In this document: positions 1-33,170 of the stretch, piece by piece
Layout of the letters: each line of letters starts with the position of its first letter
Position numbering within the stretch: the stretch's first letter is position 1
NCBI GenBank assembly: GCA_026745465.1
Contig: JACYXH010000772.1
Location: 4,981,385-5,045,384 of the forward strand
From: Lota lota
Taxonomy: Eukaryota; Chordata; Actinopteri; Gadiformes; Lotidae
Reading direction: 5' to 3'
Length of the DNA stretch: 64,000 nucleotides
Position numbers and translations under genes: made by a program
The notes under the pieces: model-generated
What the model saw: the letters and a program-made list of their open reading frames with translations, nothing else
The model's database searches: none
Told to the model about the DNA's origin: nothing

Positions 1-503
1 GGGTTTAAAGCGCGCCATCTTTGGTGACTAACAGTTATTATAATTAGCTGGCACTTGCTATGTTTGATACGGTATTAATGCTGTTTTCAGTGTTTCGTTG
101 ATCTTTGAAATTACAGCAATCCAGATGGGAAAGGAGGAGTAAAGAACCACAGGATTTAAATGTGCTTTTCAACTTAAATTCAAATATTATTCAATGGTTA
201 CTATGAGCATGTGTTGGATGTTGGAAGAGAGGTTCTCTTATTCGTGAAACAAAATAAATGAAAATGAAAATTCCCTCAGAGCATTAACATTGCATGGACA
301 AGGGCACGGTGAGGCACTGAGTAGTTCGAGAAGCAAGCCAAAATATGACAGCATGAGCCTGTATGGGAAAAGGATGTGCCTGCGATGTCACAGGGTCATG
401 TCTCCTCCCCCTGTGGGGAGGGGGAGATGGCAGGAAACAGTTGATCGAAAGGGAAGGGATCCACGCTCTGCAGCTGCAACACTGACAGAAAGAGGGGTGG
501 GAC

Positions 504-505
<2 letters not shown>

Positions 506-559
<54 letters not shown>
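506..559. repeat. (GA)n microsatellite
   Basis: An uninterrupted GA dinucleotide run of about 54 bases. Confidence 0.97.
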
Positions 560-560
<1 letters not shown>

Positions 561-1792
561 ATTCATGGTAGTGCCAGCAGTGCTGGATGGAGGTTCATGT
601 GTGAGCTGCACTGTAACCATCACTGCCACTAACATGAGTCTGCCAGCTGATTGCCACAGTAAGGCTGTCGCCCAGAGACAACTTGGGGAGCAGCCGTACA
701 AGCACCGGAGCGGACACAAAAGGTAAACTGACCAGTGGGTGGTAAAGGTTTTCATTCATCGTGGCTGAAAGCAGGGGACTCAACTTTGGCTGATGCTTGA
801 CAAAGCAGTCATAGTTTAAACAAATTAACTATTGTATGTGTTTGAGATTTTGGTTTTATATGTGAAACTTTGAAAGACAAGCCCTTGTGAAATGTTTCTT
901 TGTTTTTTGGATGCAAAGCTGATGGTTTTGGTGGTTTTTACTTTGTCTCGACGGACGTTGAGTTCTGCTTGCCTATCTGTGTATGTGCTCAACTTTTGAA
1001 CTCTCATCAATTTAAGGAAGAGTAATTGTCCGTACATTTATTGACTTCAATTCTATTTGACTAATCTTGTGCCAAAGTTTTGTAGGATGTTTGTCAAAAT
1101 CTGATTGTGAAGCGTGCATGACAGCAATGCCTCTCTTCTTGCTCAGTAATTAACATCAACTAACGAAAAGTGATCAACTGAAAAAGCACTTATTTCTTAC
1201 TAAGAGTGTAGTAGTGAGGGCAATATTACAAAGTGCACAAACCTTTCACTTTCACTTCACATCGTTTGAAGACAGTTCAGCTGCATATAAACAGTGTTCA
1301 GTGTTATTGTGGGAGCATCAAAAGCTTTTGTTGTTGTTTGTGATGGTGGAAAACTCTGGCAGAGCTCTAGAGTGCATTTGTCTGGGAACCAGTTAATGGG
1401 AAGACCATGTAGTCCACATTTGCTGGCAGACCACTTCAGTGACCCCACGCACTGAGAGTCCACCCACCATCTCTTCTTGCATGGCCTGCCCCTTGCCATA
1501 TAGGAATGTTCTGTATGTTATAATATCCATAACATCAATTAATAAGCCCAAAAAGATAGTGTTAGCAGTATTTACCCTTAACTCTTGGGGATTCAGTTGG
1601 CCTCCAGCATGCCAAAACAATGCAACCCTGCTAAACAAACACATCCCTGCAGCGTGGGAAACAAACCATTGGGTCTGCAGTATTTATGTTGCTGTCCCCT
1701 CATGAGGATACACTGAGGGCTAAGTTGTCCCCATATTACTTGAAGCGGTTCAATAGACCAGCGCCTGAGTTACTTGACTCACAGTCTGACTG

Positions 1793-1937
1793 TGGGGGCA
1801 GGATAGTGAAGTGGTTATGGTGTTGGCTCCCAGCTGAACGGTTCTGGGTTCAAACCACACTGTCCGCAGATGCCTGATCCCTACTTGCTCCTTAATGACA
1901 TGTAAAGAAATTCACTGTAAGAAATTTTGGATACAAT
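1793..1937 (+). mobile_element. tRNA-derived SINE
   Basis: A tRNA-like head with an A-box-like stretch (tagtgaagtggttatgg) and a B box (GGTTCAAACC near 1847-1858). A tail (cactgtaag then ttttggata) resembles the common teleost tail built on CACTGTAAGTCGCTTTGGATA. Diverged and probably inactive. Confidence 0.6.
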
Positions 1938-3400
1938 AACGGCAAAGACTCAAGAGTAAATATGGTTACCTTGAATGCCTTGGAACATGCAGATTGCACA
2001 AGGGATACATTTAACATGATCACAGTGTTGTTCTTTCCCACATAAATTTACCCTGATGCTGATTCTGTCAGCATTTTTCAATGTTGTACACTATTTCATA
2101 GTCACATACAATGTATTTTTTATCTATTTATCTAAGCTTCCTAGCCTGGCCATATTGTGGTTGATTGTTCAGACAAACGGAAGTATGTATAAAGATCTAT
2201 GAACCTAGCCCACAGTTAGAAACCAGAAGCAATGTTGTCTGTTTAGAATTTGAGTATTTTTAGAAACATGCTCTGTCTCTCAACCAGGAACATGAGCTGA
2301 TAATATTTGGAGCTGCAGTAAAACAACAGGAAAAGGCAACACTTTATTCACACTTTTTGTTCCCCAACCACAGTACTACAGCCCCAGGTATGCAGCGCAA
2401 GGACTTTATGCAATGATTAATTGCCTCAATGTCAGTTTTATCTGTCATTTTGACCTTGATCATAACCCTTGGGTTGTGCAAATATGCAAGGCTGATTCAG
2501 GATTTTCTTTTTTCTTTTCTTTCTACAATACACACCTAAAGTACACAACTATGGGCCAACACTGGGCATTATAATGCATTATCAATATAATTGTAGTGTA
2601 TTTTGTATGCCGTCAATGTATATCATCTTGTGGATTCAAAATAATGAATGTTAATCAATCCAATTTAACTATATGTGTAGTATATCACACTTATCCAGCC
2701 CTCATATCCTTTCATCCAAAATAAAGTAGGCTTTAGTGTTTAAACTAAACACAACTATACCCAAAATGACAAATCATTCATTTTGTGTTGAGGTCATTCA
2801 AAGATAATAAACACACTTGTATTTCCAACTATAGGAGGAGAATTTTAAATAATGGTTTGATTTTAGACATTTTAGTATCGTCTAGCCCTGTTTCTAAACC
2901 AACATTTAAATCCTATTTCTGAAAAGATCATTGTTGAACCGTAATCACCTCATGATGGCCTATAATGTGTGTGGAATATGCGAGAAGCTCTCGTTGTCTG
3001 GTTCTCTGTTTATGTCTGGCCCCACAGAGAACTGAAAAGCTATTGAGGCTGGGAAGCTTAGCCGAGACAATACAAACTGCCGTCATGCACACTTTTTACT
3101 CGCGAGGCTCGGCAGCGCTGCCATGTTGCTATTCATCGTAGCTCTGGAACCTGATAAAGAAATGATAAAAAAAAATGAATGAGAAGAAAGACAAAAGCAC
3201 TAACATCTACAAGGCGTGCAGAATCCCAGCCCAGCGCCTCAAGGGTTAAAGCCTGTGCTTGTCTGGGCAATGGGGGGAAGACACGGGTAAGCTGGCAACC
3301 CCATTGGCTGTGGGACTTCCTGGTTAGCGTAAATGAGGTAATGTTTTTTCTTTGTGATAAGGGTGACATCATAGCCTTGGAATTCCAGGGATGGTGGAAA

Positions 3401-3423
3401 GGGGGGGGGGGGGGGGGGGGGGG
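3401..3423. repeat. Poly-G run (23)
   Basis: Uninterrupted G run; length may be unreliable because such runs are error-prone in sequencing. Confidence 0.9.
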
Positions 3424-3749
3424 TGCTGGAGCATGTGATCACTGTGTGTGTGTGTGGCCGGGTTGCAGTTAATTATTCTTTCTAGCCTGTGGGGATTTTT
3501 GAGAAAGAAAGTGAACCTCACTATCTGGTTCTCTCAAACACCCATGTTCACACACACCCTGTGATGCCCTGCGGAGCAGTTTAGTGCCCATGGAGGTGCA
3601 GAGTGGAGCAGTGGAAGCTGTGAAGAGGTAATCCCTGTGTGTATGTTTCCACTGGAATACTGGTTCCAACTGGGAAGCACAGCAAGGGGAGAACGGGGTA
3701 TTCCCTCAGACACATTTCCTGTGCTCAGTTTTCATCTATGTATGCAAAC

Positions 3750-3881
<132 letters not shown>

Positions 3882-4088
3882 CTTGCTCTCGCTACCATTT
3901 CATTCTCTCCCATTTCTCTTTAACTCTCTCTCATCCTTCTCTATTTCTGTCTCTCCCTCGACCCATATCTTTCTTCATTCTAGAGAATCAATCCCTACAT
4001 AAATTTGGTCACTCATGGTCAGTGAAGACTGTGTTGGTTTATTGATCATAATCATTGAACTGTGTTTTCATTTCTGTCATTTTGATCA

Positions 4089-4116
4089 AACCGAAAGAGA
4101 AGTTTCTCTTTCGGTT
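4089..4116. repeat. Perfect 13-bp palindrome containing an ISRE match
   Basis: AACCGAAAGAGAA at 4089-4101 and its exact reverse complement at 4104-4116 are separated by two bases. The right half reads AGTTTCTCTTTC (4101-4112), matching the interferon-stimulated response element core AGTTTCNNTTTC. Confidence 0.85.
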
Positions 4117-6295
4117 GGAAGACAATAATTGAAGATACAATTAATGATGTGTGCGCGTGTGCATACATACACGTGTTTCTGTCTAAATACTTGGCTTAAT
4201 TTGATGACATTTGTTAAATTACTTTATAGCACCAGTGGTTTTTTCAGAAATCCCAGAGTATTTGATGGCCTGTCTGGTAAAAGGTCTGAGCGTGTGGATG
4301 CATGGGCCTCTCAGCACATCGTAATTCTTTCACGCGTCCCGGTCGTCTGTTAGGGAGGTGAGCGGGAGGACGAGAGCAGCTCCGCTCCTAGGACAACACA
4401 GCACTTCCTGCTCACAACCCCCGCTTCCCTCAGAGGTGTCAGCACACACGTCATACACCGACCTGTGCATGTGCACACACACATGCACCTCCACACAGAC
4501 CTATTCCCGCACACACATTCACACACCATCTTCTTCTATATTATAAATAACTGACCCTAATAAATTACGTCCAATTGTAGTTGGACGTTTATATTTTAAG
4601 AATGTGGTATAAAATATTGAAAGGCCTGGTGCTGTGTAAAGCCATGTTTCATGTATGTATGTGACATTATAATTAATAATCTTGGAATAAAAAAAATAAA
4701 ACATTTGGCTTGTGCATAATACATATAAAACCCAATGGAGTCTCTTTACTTCCATTATATCAAACCACAGCCTTTCTCTCTCTCACACACATATAAACAC
4801 CCACACCCACAAATATGCACACACACACCCATACACATGCACACACACAAAAACAAAACTCTATCCGTACTGTATGTGCATTAATGTTCTTGTGTATAGA
4901 AAATGGTTAACAGCTTATATCCAGGGCTGTAAAATGGAAAGGGGATGGAAATGTATAGGACAATGATGATATTTGACATAAGGCCCTTAATCTCTTTTCA
5001 TCTCATATGAAGGGCTTCTACATTCCTCCTATTTGCACAGGACGATTATGGGAGTCATTCATTTGAACAAGGAGGGATCTAAGACTGCAAATAGTTTGTT
5101 GGTATTGTTCTCCTATTAATCAGTTAGCTGCTTGCAAATAACTCTTATTACGGTGTAAGGATGTCAGTTATAGCCAGAAAATGGGTGTCATGGAGTAGAC
5201 GCACTATACTTTAAACACGCACGCACGTGCACACACACAATCCACCACCACCACACCTTTTTATGATCATTGCTCTCATCGGTGTCTTCCTGACCCTGAG
5301 GGAGTACAGTTCTCGTTGTGTCCACCTGACAGCTCTTCCACTCGCTCTCTTTTGTTTTCTTTCGGAAGTTGTTAAACTACAAGCATCCTGCTTTCCCTAC
5401 TTCCTCTCCGCCTCGTTTTCCTTCTGCCACGGCCCCCTTTGACTTTGGCTCATTCCCATGCTAATCCATTGTTTTGAGATGGATTATGAAATATGAAGAA
5501 ATATCTCATTGTATTGGATTCACTGAAAAGGTTGATTCAAAGCGTCTACTTAATAAAATGCTGACATCTGTTAAGCATTGCATGTGCTTATATTTGGTCT
5601 TAAAATAAGACAAACAAACGCAAACACACACACCACTGCGATGTGCTCTGCTCCAACATTTTCATAACATATATTTAATTTAATAGCGCTCTGGACTCTC
5701 TTTTAATGGCACTCATGTTGTTCATATACGATGTGGCCCTATTTACTGTAAGTAGAAGTTATTTATGTGTTCAGTTACTTTACCTTGAATCTTCCCTCTG
5801 TCTGCCTGTCTGCTCATTGTGGTACATAGCCAAACTGTGTGTGTGTAATGTGTGTGTCTGTGAGAATAAGCATGTGTGCATGTATCTAATGCAGTAGTTA
5901 TTAGCCTATAGTGTGGTGAGTCTTGTTATATCGTGCAAAGACTCAAGTATTTTCTACGGAGCTCAGCCTCGCCCCTAAGAGACGTATCCTTAAGCCAGAA
6001 GCGATCTGGCAGTCGCTAATGTATTCACCCAGGAGTGGCAGCAGCAGAACACAGTACATTATATAGTTCATATCCTGCAGTTACTATCCTGCAGCCTATA
6101 TTTTTCTGGATGTAGTCAGAAATGTGCTGGCACAGCTTGATGCAGCAGGCAGATTTGTAGAGTCGTTGAGGCTAGAAGTGTTATTAAAGTGAGTAAGCGT
6201 GGGTATGGGTGTGTGCAGGTGGAGGTGTGTGTGTGTGGTGTTGATGCAGGTGCATCTACACACACCAGTGTGTAGATGGAGATGTGTATGTTTCT

Positions 6296-6332
<37 letters not shown>

Positions 6333-6684
6333 AGAGAGAGAGACATAAAGACACACTCAAAGACACAAGTCAGCGTGCATCTGCCCCAGGTTTAACTTTG
6401 TCCCAGCAGGGGTTTGCTGGATGCCAGTGTGTGTGAGTCTGCTGGCTGTGGTTGTCCTCCAATAGCCTTGACCCACTTCCACACACCATGCGTACTGAAG
6501 CATCCTCTCGCCACAAGAGTTACTCTGACTGCGTGGGTGCACGAGGGTGCGTGTGTGTGGGTTTCTGTGGTGTGTTTCTGTGGTGTTTTTCCGTGGAGTG
6601 TGTGTGTGTGTGTGTGTGTTTCTGTGGTGGGTATGTGTGCATGCATGTATATGTGTGACTGTGTGTGTGTGTGTGTTTTTTAAA

Positions 6685-6800
6685 TAAAGCCGCATCGAAA
6701 ATAAGCCTCAGTGGACCATAATGAAGAATCTTTGTTTGAAAAGTGGGATATAAGCCGCACTTGAAAATAAGCCGCACCAAAATTACGCATCTTTGCCCAC
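6685..6800. repeat. Possible dispersed repeat with aagccgca motifs
   Basis: Three copies of aagccgca, plus a related aagcctca, are interspersed with aaaataagcc and gatataagcc within 100 bases. The pattern looks like a degenerate dispersed element, but I cannot place it in a family. Confidence 0.3.
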
Positions 6801-6918
6801 AACCCAAATACTAACATGTACCGCCCAATGCTGGCGTGAAACCGTAACCAAATTGTTTAAATAGGACAATATTCCTTGCAGCCGTGTATATTCTGCCTTG
6901 GGGCCGCGATACAGTAGT

Positions 6919-6927
<9 letters not shown>

Positions 6928-6968
<41 letters not shown>
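6928..6968. repeat. (TG)n microsatellite
   Basis: A TG run of about 40 bases; shorter TG tracts also occur at 6600-6620 and 6660-6675. Confidence 0.93.
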
Positions 6969-6972
<4 letters not shown>

Positions 6973-7333
6973 TGTGCATGAATGTGTACATGTGCATGAC
7001 TGTGTGCGTGTGTGTACACGAGGTGAGTGTCGTGTGCCAATGAAGGCATACGATAGACTGCAATCTCTGTAGAATCTGGCTAAAGGGGATATGGCTACGG
7101 GAAAACGAAATTGTGGAAACACAACGCAGTGTATTGACTGTGTGGTAAAGGGAAGTGAGCTTGCTCGTTCTATTGTATATCTACGACGTGTGTATTGTGA
7201 AGATTGTCAGGAGAGTTAATGATAGAAAACAGGAACATAGATATAAATGTGTATTTATTGTCACGTTTTACATATTCGTGTACACATACCCAGTATGCAC
7301 ACAAACGTTTGTTTACATACACTGACATCTTCA

Positions 7334-7715
7334 TTAAAGCTAAGGTAGGCAATATATTTTAGATCAATTTTTTTGTCATATTTGTTTAAATTCTCTATAC
7401 ATCCCAACTGCAATCATTAAATCAAATGGTCTGACAAAAGAAAGACAACAATTTGGTATCTTTGGCTGTCGCAGGCCTGTCCAATCATTTTATTTGGCCC
7501 AAATTAAATTACTTGCCTGTCTGTCTACCTACAAACTGGGCTACCTGCATGAACTCATTGTGCATGACAGGAGTCTTCCACGAGGCTAGGCAGAACTATT
7601 GCTTAAGCTAGCGAGCTAGTCATGTGTTTTATTTTGGGAGTGGCTTTTGAAGGAGGCCTGAAGGGAGGGCTTACTCTGGCTGTTTTCTCCTTATTGCTTA
7701 CTCTACCTTTAAGCT
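7334..7715 (+). mobile_element. Inverted-repeat element, family B (copy 1)
   Basis: The left end TTAAAGCTAAGGTAGGCAAT mirrors the right end, whose reverse complement is AGCTTAAAGGTAGAGTAAGC. The core shares several blocks (for example gtcatatttgtttaaattct and tcgcaggcctgt) with 38932-39170 in the opposite orientation. It has no coding capacity and looks like a non-autonomous DNA transposon. Confidence 0.6.
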
Positions 7716-8574
7716 GTAACAAACAATAACACATTGAAATCATGTGGATATAACCTATGCAGTATGCAGGTCATTTAAACTCAATTACTCAAATGTAAAG
7801 CTCCATATTTTGCTCCATACTGTAGTTGTATAAATTTTTTATACATCGTTTATTTATTTCACAAAGTAAAATACATATTTTACTTTGGGAATAAATGTAA
7901 TAGATTTTCCAATTGGACACAGGAATCAATAAAAATCCCTATGTTAATTTAATCAGGCTCCATTTTTCATAGTGGGATTAAGCTAAATGACTCATCACAC
8001 TGCTGTGATGAACCCTGCAGGCCGGTGGTATTATATGTACATTGTACTGGACAGTGGACAGGAAGTATTACCCCTGCGGGAACAGCAGCTGGCCCAGCGT
8101 GTCTAGACACCACTTTACTGCGGGGGTCCAGAGGGGAGGCACCAGACACTCACACTACTCACTTTAGTTATGGCCTTCACACACACGCAGATGTAGAGAG
8201 CACACACACACACACGCACACGCACAACCACACACATACACACAGATGCATGTGTGAGTACCCAGGTACAACACCTTTTCAGTATACATTCTTCTTCCTA
8301 CATCTTCCCTCTTTCCAGTGACTCATCTCCCTGTCATGTCTGTCAGCATGTGATATCTATCGGTGTGACATCACTCTCATCAGCCGGGTCTCTGGCTCTA
8401 CTGAAGAACACTGCCCTTATCCACCACCATCTGTTGTGGTGATGACACAGGCATCATTTAGACGAAGAAGATGAATGATTGTATTTGTTAATGTTCCAGA
8501 TATTTCTCCAAAGCATCTGTTGAATGGGCTTCTTGCTCAAGGATGCCTACAGATAGACTCCAGGACACACCATC

Positions 8575-8577
<3 letters not shown>

Positions 8578-8610
<33 letters not shown>
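8578..8610. repeat. Poly-C run (33)
   Basis: The longest homopolymer in the window; length uncertain. Confidence 0.9.
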
Positions 8611-9287
8611 AGGACGTTATTATGTTGGAGAATGTTATTGTTTTACTTATGCTAAGAAATATTCTTCATAAACTACTCTATCTTGCTCCTGCAGGGTAGC
8701 GTATTGTAGTGGTGTAGTGAAGTTTACTTCACTTTGTTACTCTGTAAGCTCATGTTATTTGTATCATTGAGAAAACAAACATGGAAATACCCAGTCCCCC
8801 ACACTAACCATATCGTTTAGTGGTTGGTTTGTTGAGGTTACAGAGACATGTCTGCATACTGCGTAGCTACTTTTCCTTCCAGCTAAATGGAGGCTTTTCT
8901 TTAACCTCGTAATGTGTTTTTATTGGGTAGTATCATCCTCTCTCTGGCTGTGTCACGCAAAGGGATTCTTATCAAAAACTAAAGCTAATATAGCTTCTTT
9001 AGTCTTTAGACCGTCAGGCTCTAGGACATCCTGTGAGTCCCAGTGCTGGTTGCTATCTCTATCTGAGTTAAGATCCTAGTTGAACATCTGATAACACTTC
9101 CATCACATGCTTTATGTAATGCATCATGCATTTAATCAAATATTTTACCAAATAAACAATTATACAAATGACTCAAATACTCTCCATGAGTAGGCCTACA
9201 TATATTGGTTTTCCTATGACGCTGCTTCTTAGTTCCACAACACGTCATTGGTTGATTGGCTGATGTTTATTACCCCTCTACTGCTAG

Positions 9288-29011
<19,724 letters not shown>

Positions 29012-30040
29012 GCCCAGGAGGAGGTTGGAGAAACATAGGAGGCAGGAAGTGGGATGGCCACAGCTGCACACATCCTTGGGTCAAGGGAGATGTAATGGAT
29101 GCATACAGAAGGAGGTATATTGTAAATATCCTGCCATGTCCAGACGGCCACAAGTGGCCTACAAGGCCTGGTCTCAGACTAAGACTCAGGGGGAAATTAG
29201 GAACTGAAAAGCCACCTACGCAAGTAGCACCCACATCCACGTTAAACTCCAGAGACATAATTTCATCGCATCCCTTGATGTCGCTTTCACTGGGGAACTT
29301 GAACAGGATCATATGCATTCAGACCCTATCATTGGAAAACTGTGTGTGTATAAGATAAGTGTGTCCGGTTCAATGTAAGTGTATGTATATTGTATTTAAT
29401 TCTAGAGAACTTGATTCCAAAAAGGTATTTGTTCCTGAAAGATATACATTTTGAAAAACATCTACAGAATGTTTTTTTAAACTTAGTTGGGGCCCTAGTA
29501 GATTGTCAATTGTCCAGGGATCCCAGCAGTTTAGACAATGAAACATGGAAAGGAGGTATAATTCATTCACATTAGAAAGATCTACCATACAGTTTCAGAA
29601 TAGGATACATTCAAGCCCTTTAATGATTTTAAAATGCTACTAAAAGCTTCTAAAAATAAGTACATGGTAAATGATACCACCCCTTTTTCAATTTCCCACT
29701 TTTGGAATAGGGTTATATGGTTAGTTCCAGTAGATTGTCTATATTAGGCCTGAATGTATGTCTTGCAGTCTCCTGTGCTAACATTGAGTAGCACTGACTT
29801 AAATTCAAGGCAAACTCTTTCTCCTGAACCCGGTACATTGCGATGGAAGCTGTTTACTTATCTCTCATGTTGCGGTAAAATCTTGTGTTAAAATCTCATA
29901 CCAGTCCTGTAAATATAGTGACATTGTAAATGTTTTTAAATATTGTAAATGTACAGACATATTTTATATACGTATGCTGCATTGCCATATTTTTATTCGG
30001 CGACAAGCTGGAATTATGGAGATAAAAAAACATGTTTGAA
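29012..30040 (+). other. limk1: limk1 3' UTR (approximate)
   Basis: Non-coding sequence after the stop. No AATAAA is seen in this stretch. A GATAAA variant at 30021-30026, followed by a GT/T-rich run (gtttattggttttcttggtc), is the best candidate poly(A) site. The AU-rich segment near 29880-29960, with repeated tgtaaat, could bind RNA-stability factors. The end coordinate is an estimate. Confidence 0.4.
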
Positions 30041-32843
30041 TTGAAAAGCAGACACAAGTTTATTGGTTTTCTTGGTCACCATGGTAACAGCAGGATCTCT
30101 CGATAAAGTGGAAACTAAAGCATGTCACATTTGTCATGACCCACTTCAAAATCATAAAAAAAAGATTTAGTCTTACCATTGTTTAAGTTATGATAGACTT
30201 CTCACTCCTACTATGAACAAGATAATTAATTAGAACATTAATGTAAACTTGTCAACAATGTCCTCCTATGCTCTGGTCATGATTTTGAGGTCATGATTGT
30301 ACAGAAGGTTAATTTATACATTGTGTCTGCGGTCTGTTTAAACATGTTTGTCTCTCCTCTTGTGATGCTCTCCATGGGACGGTCCACTTATCCAATAATG
30401 GCTGGCTGTAAATCTCTCGAAATACATACATGTAAATCTTCCATTTATATACGTCCGTGTGCATCGCTTATATACGCTCTGCCGCACTCAAATATGAATC
30501 TGTTCCACTGTCACTTTTCACTCTCACAAATCTTATGCTGCATTTCATGCATCTCAACACTTTTTTTGGATTCCTGCTACATTTGTATGTGCTGCATGGT
30601 GTACTTGCTAGAGAAACTCCCTTCTGCTACTAAACCAAGCAATTTTAAATAAGAAAATGAATAATGAAAATGATAGAATGAAAAAGTAAGAACAAAATGT
30701 AAAAAAAGACAAAACATAACAAAACAACACAGCTTCTGTTTTTATAAAGCATGACCGAAGTCATTGTATAGATTTACTACTTACAAGTTCTTTGTTTTGC
30801 ACTATTACCTGATGGCTGGTTGTAGCCATGTTTTTTTATTTCTCTCTTGGGCTAATTGTGATAAAGATGTTTAAAGACGGTTCAGGTGAGGTTAATGAAT
30901 GCAAGCCACTGACAGAGCCTTTTCAACTGTAAAATGGTATGGGGGAAACACTTATTCTTGGTAACAAAATGATTATCTGATACCATGTCTAATGTCTGCG
31001 TTTAAATCGAATGAATAGGACGTAGCATGTCATTGCAATGATACCATATACTTTAATACTAATTTCAACTCATGGGGATTGCACCACGAATATACAGTAA
31101 TTGTATTTTGTAAAAGAAAAAAAGAAATTGCCTTATCTCTATGGAAACCAAATCCAATCTGTTCTCTTAGTTATCCTCACATACAATGAAGTCAGATTCC
31201 CGGCTGGTCTTTGCTATCAAAGAAGATGGTTGATCCCAGTGTTGCCTGCTGCCTACAGTCCTATTGTGAATACTATCCTGTGTTAATAACTTCCCACTCG
31301 ATGTGATGTCTAACAAGGCTTTAACCACTAGCACCCTATAGACAAGTCACTTACACAGGCCTGCATCGCCTCTCAGCTTTGACCTCTCCCTCTCTGTTCT
31401 CTTAGCTCAGGGCTGTATTTTCTGGAGCTACTTTATAACATTTCAGACAACGTAGCATACATCGCTTAAGACAAACTTAACACCACGTAAACAACAACAG
31501 TATTCTACACTCACAGTATCGTAACAGTAAGACAGAAACAAGTTCAAGGTTACAGAAATCAAGACACCAAAATAGAAGCCTATTTTCGGGGCTTATTGAC
31601 GTGATGTTTTCTCTCCATTGGATATGATAATGAGGGGCTTTGTGTGTATAGCTCTGTTCTTAAGCCATGTTCAGCGGCCCACCCTACACTTGTTGCGTGT
31701 GTGTGGATGTGTTGATCATGGGAAATGTCGCCGCAGCACTTATTTGCAAAAGATCGTTACCTCTGAACAATGCTGTGCCTTTGTTTTAAGCTAGCCTTGC
31801 CAACGACTCTTATAAACGTTTTCATTTGAAAGAAAAAAAAAATCACCCGTTGTATCATAAAGTGCGACCCTGATTCAAACAGTTGAATAGCAATGCTGAT
31901 AACTATGTTTTAATGAGATTTCTCCTTGTTTCTTATCATATTTATATTTTCCAGATGTACCATTGTCAATTTTGATATTTTTAGAATTATAATCCATTGA
32001 TGGTTTTATTTAATTTTTACACAAGCTGTGAAAACTCTGCACTTTATTCCTGAACGTGAACATTTAGACTCTGAGGAGCCGAGCGACCTTTGTCGCAGCC
32101 TAAATAAACATGTTGCTTCTGAAACAATACCACAGTAGGCCCACCTGTGTTTCTTTCTATTTAATGTTGAAGACATTGCTGTTTCCACCTTAGAAAGCCA
32201 ATTACATCGTCTTTGAAGGAACGACATTAACATGGAACACCATCAGACTGACATGTCACTTGTATTTGATGAATAACTCAAATGAAAAGTGTCTTTAAGA
32301 TGATGGCTGTTATGAGTGCCCTATGAATCGACCCTCAAAGTCGCAATACGATAAATAGTCAGCTTGGAAGGATTTACATGTGGATATTTATAAGTAGATA
32401 CAAAGCAGATACCGCAGACATCCATAGCCGAATGCTATAGTATGGCTAAAAGTATGAACACGAACAGTGTCAAATACGACACGTACCGGTTGCTACAGAT
32501 ACAAACTAAAGTGAGCAGCCTGTGTCACGGACGATAACCAGTCATTTGATGCATGGTATTTACTTATTGAGTGGAATTAGCATATGAGTGGAGAATACCC
32601 ATCGACGTCTGCTACTAATATGATATTTGAGATTAATGTAATTCTCCCCAACACCTGTCCAACAACTGCAAAAAGCATCGTTTCGCCGCACACTTCTCTG
32701 GGGTTCGTTTGTTGTACCTCTTGCACACGTCTCGCCGTCCGCGCTCCACACCTGTCGTTGTCTGGGTCGACGCGTTTGACAAGCGTAGTGATCACATGAC
32801 CACTGTCTCAAACCATGTGCGATTGTTTTCATTCCTGCTGCAG
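30041..32843. other. Intergenic region between limk1 and the first septin promoter candidate
   Basis: AT-rich sequence with no long open frame that resembles a protein, no long microsatellite and no recognised mobile element. It is notably cleaner of simple repeats than the surrounding sequence. Confidence 0.5.
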
Positions 32844-32931
32844 ATTGGGCCCCGTGACGTCACCAGTCTGGCAGGAGGCTGGCTTCCAAAACGGTGCACT
32901 GTTTAAAAGCTCCCCACATTATACGCAGTGC
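32844..32931 (+). promoter_or_regulatory. Candidate promoter: inverted CCAAT, CRE, TATA-like box
   Basis: Three classic elements lie in order within 66 bases: ATTGG (inverted CCAAT) at 32844-32848, a full palindromic cAMP response element TGACGTCA at 32855-32862, and TTTAAAAG at 32902-32909. A start site about 30 bases further on, near 32932, would give a roughly 190-base 5' UTR ahead of the ATG at 33119. CREB/ATF binding is known for TGACGTCA; its use here is inferred. Confidence 0.55.
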
Positions 32932-33118
32932 GTGGTTGTTACGCTGTAAACTAGGTGAACGAGAGAGACAGCTTGTTCTAACACTGTATGTTGTAAGGTT
33001 GCATGTGCCACTGTGATACATTGTCTAGTTTTTTGGAATCTACATTGGAGGAATATATAATTCAATCGGCAGTGATTGAAATCACTGCGTTGAGTGCTGG
33101 GGAAAAAACTTTGAAATC

Positions 33119-33170
33119 ATGGAAAATATGACCCCAACCAACCGGTTTCGAGCTTCAATGTTCAATCACG
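33119..33170 (+). CDS. septin4: Candidate first coding exon, probably septin 4 long isoform
   Basis: The ATG lies about 190 bases after the TATA-like box. It opens MENMTPTNRFRASMFNH and reaches a consensus donor (cacg|gtgagt) after 52 nt, in phase 1. The septin exon at 56834 can begin with the two bases AG, giving a Glu codon and an open frame. The microexon at 46679 (phase 1 in, phase 1 out) also fits between them. No other gene was recognised nearby to receive this exon. The first residues match no septin I recognise, so the assignment rests on phase and position. Confidence 0.45.

Noticed and set aside
1841-1860. Functional tRNA gene
   Set aside because: The B box is present, but there is no foldable acceptor stem or anticodon arm, and the tail is SINE-like.
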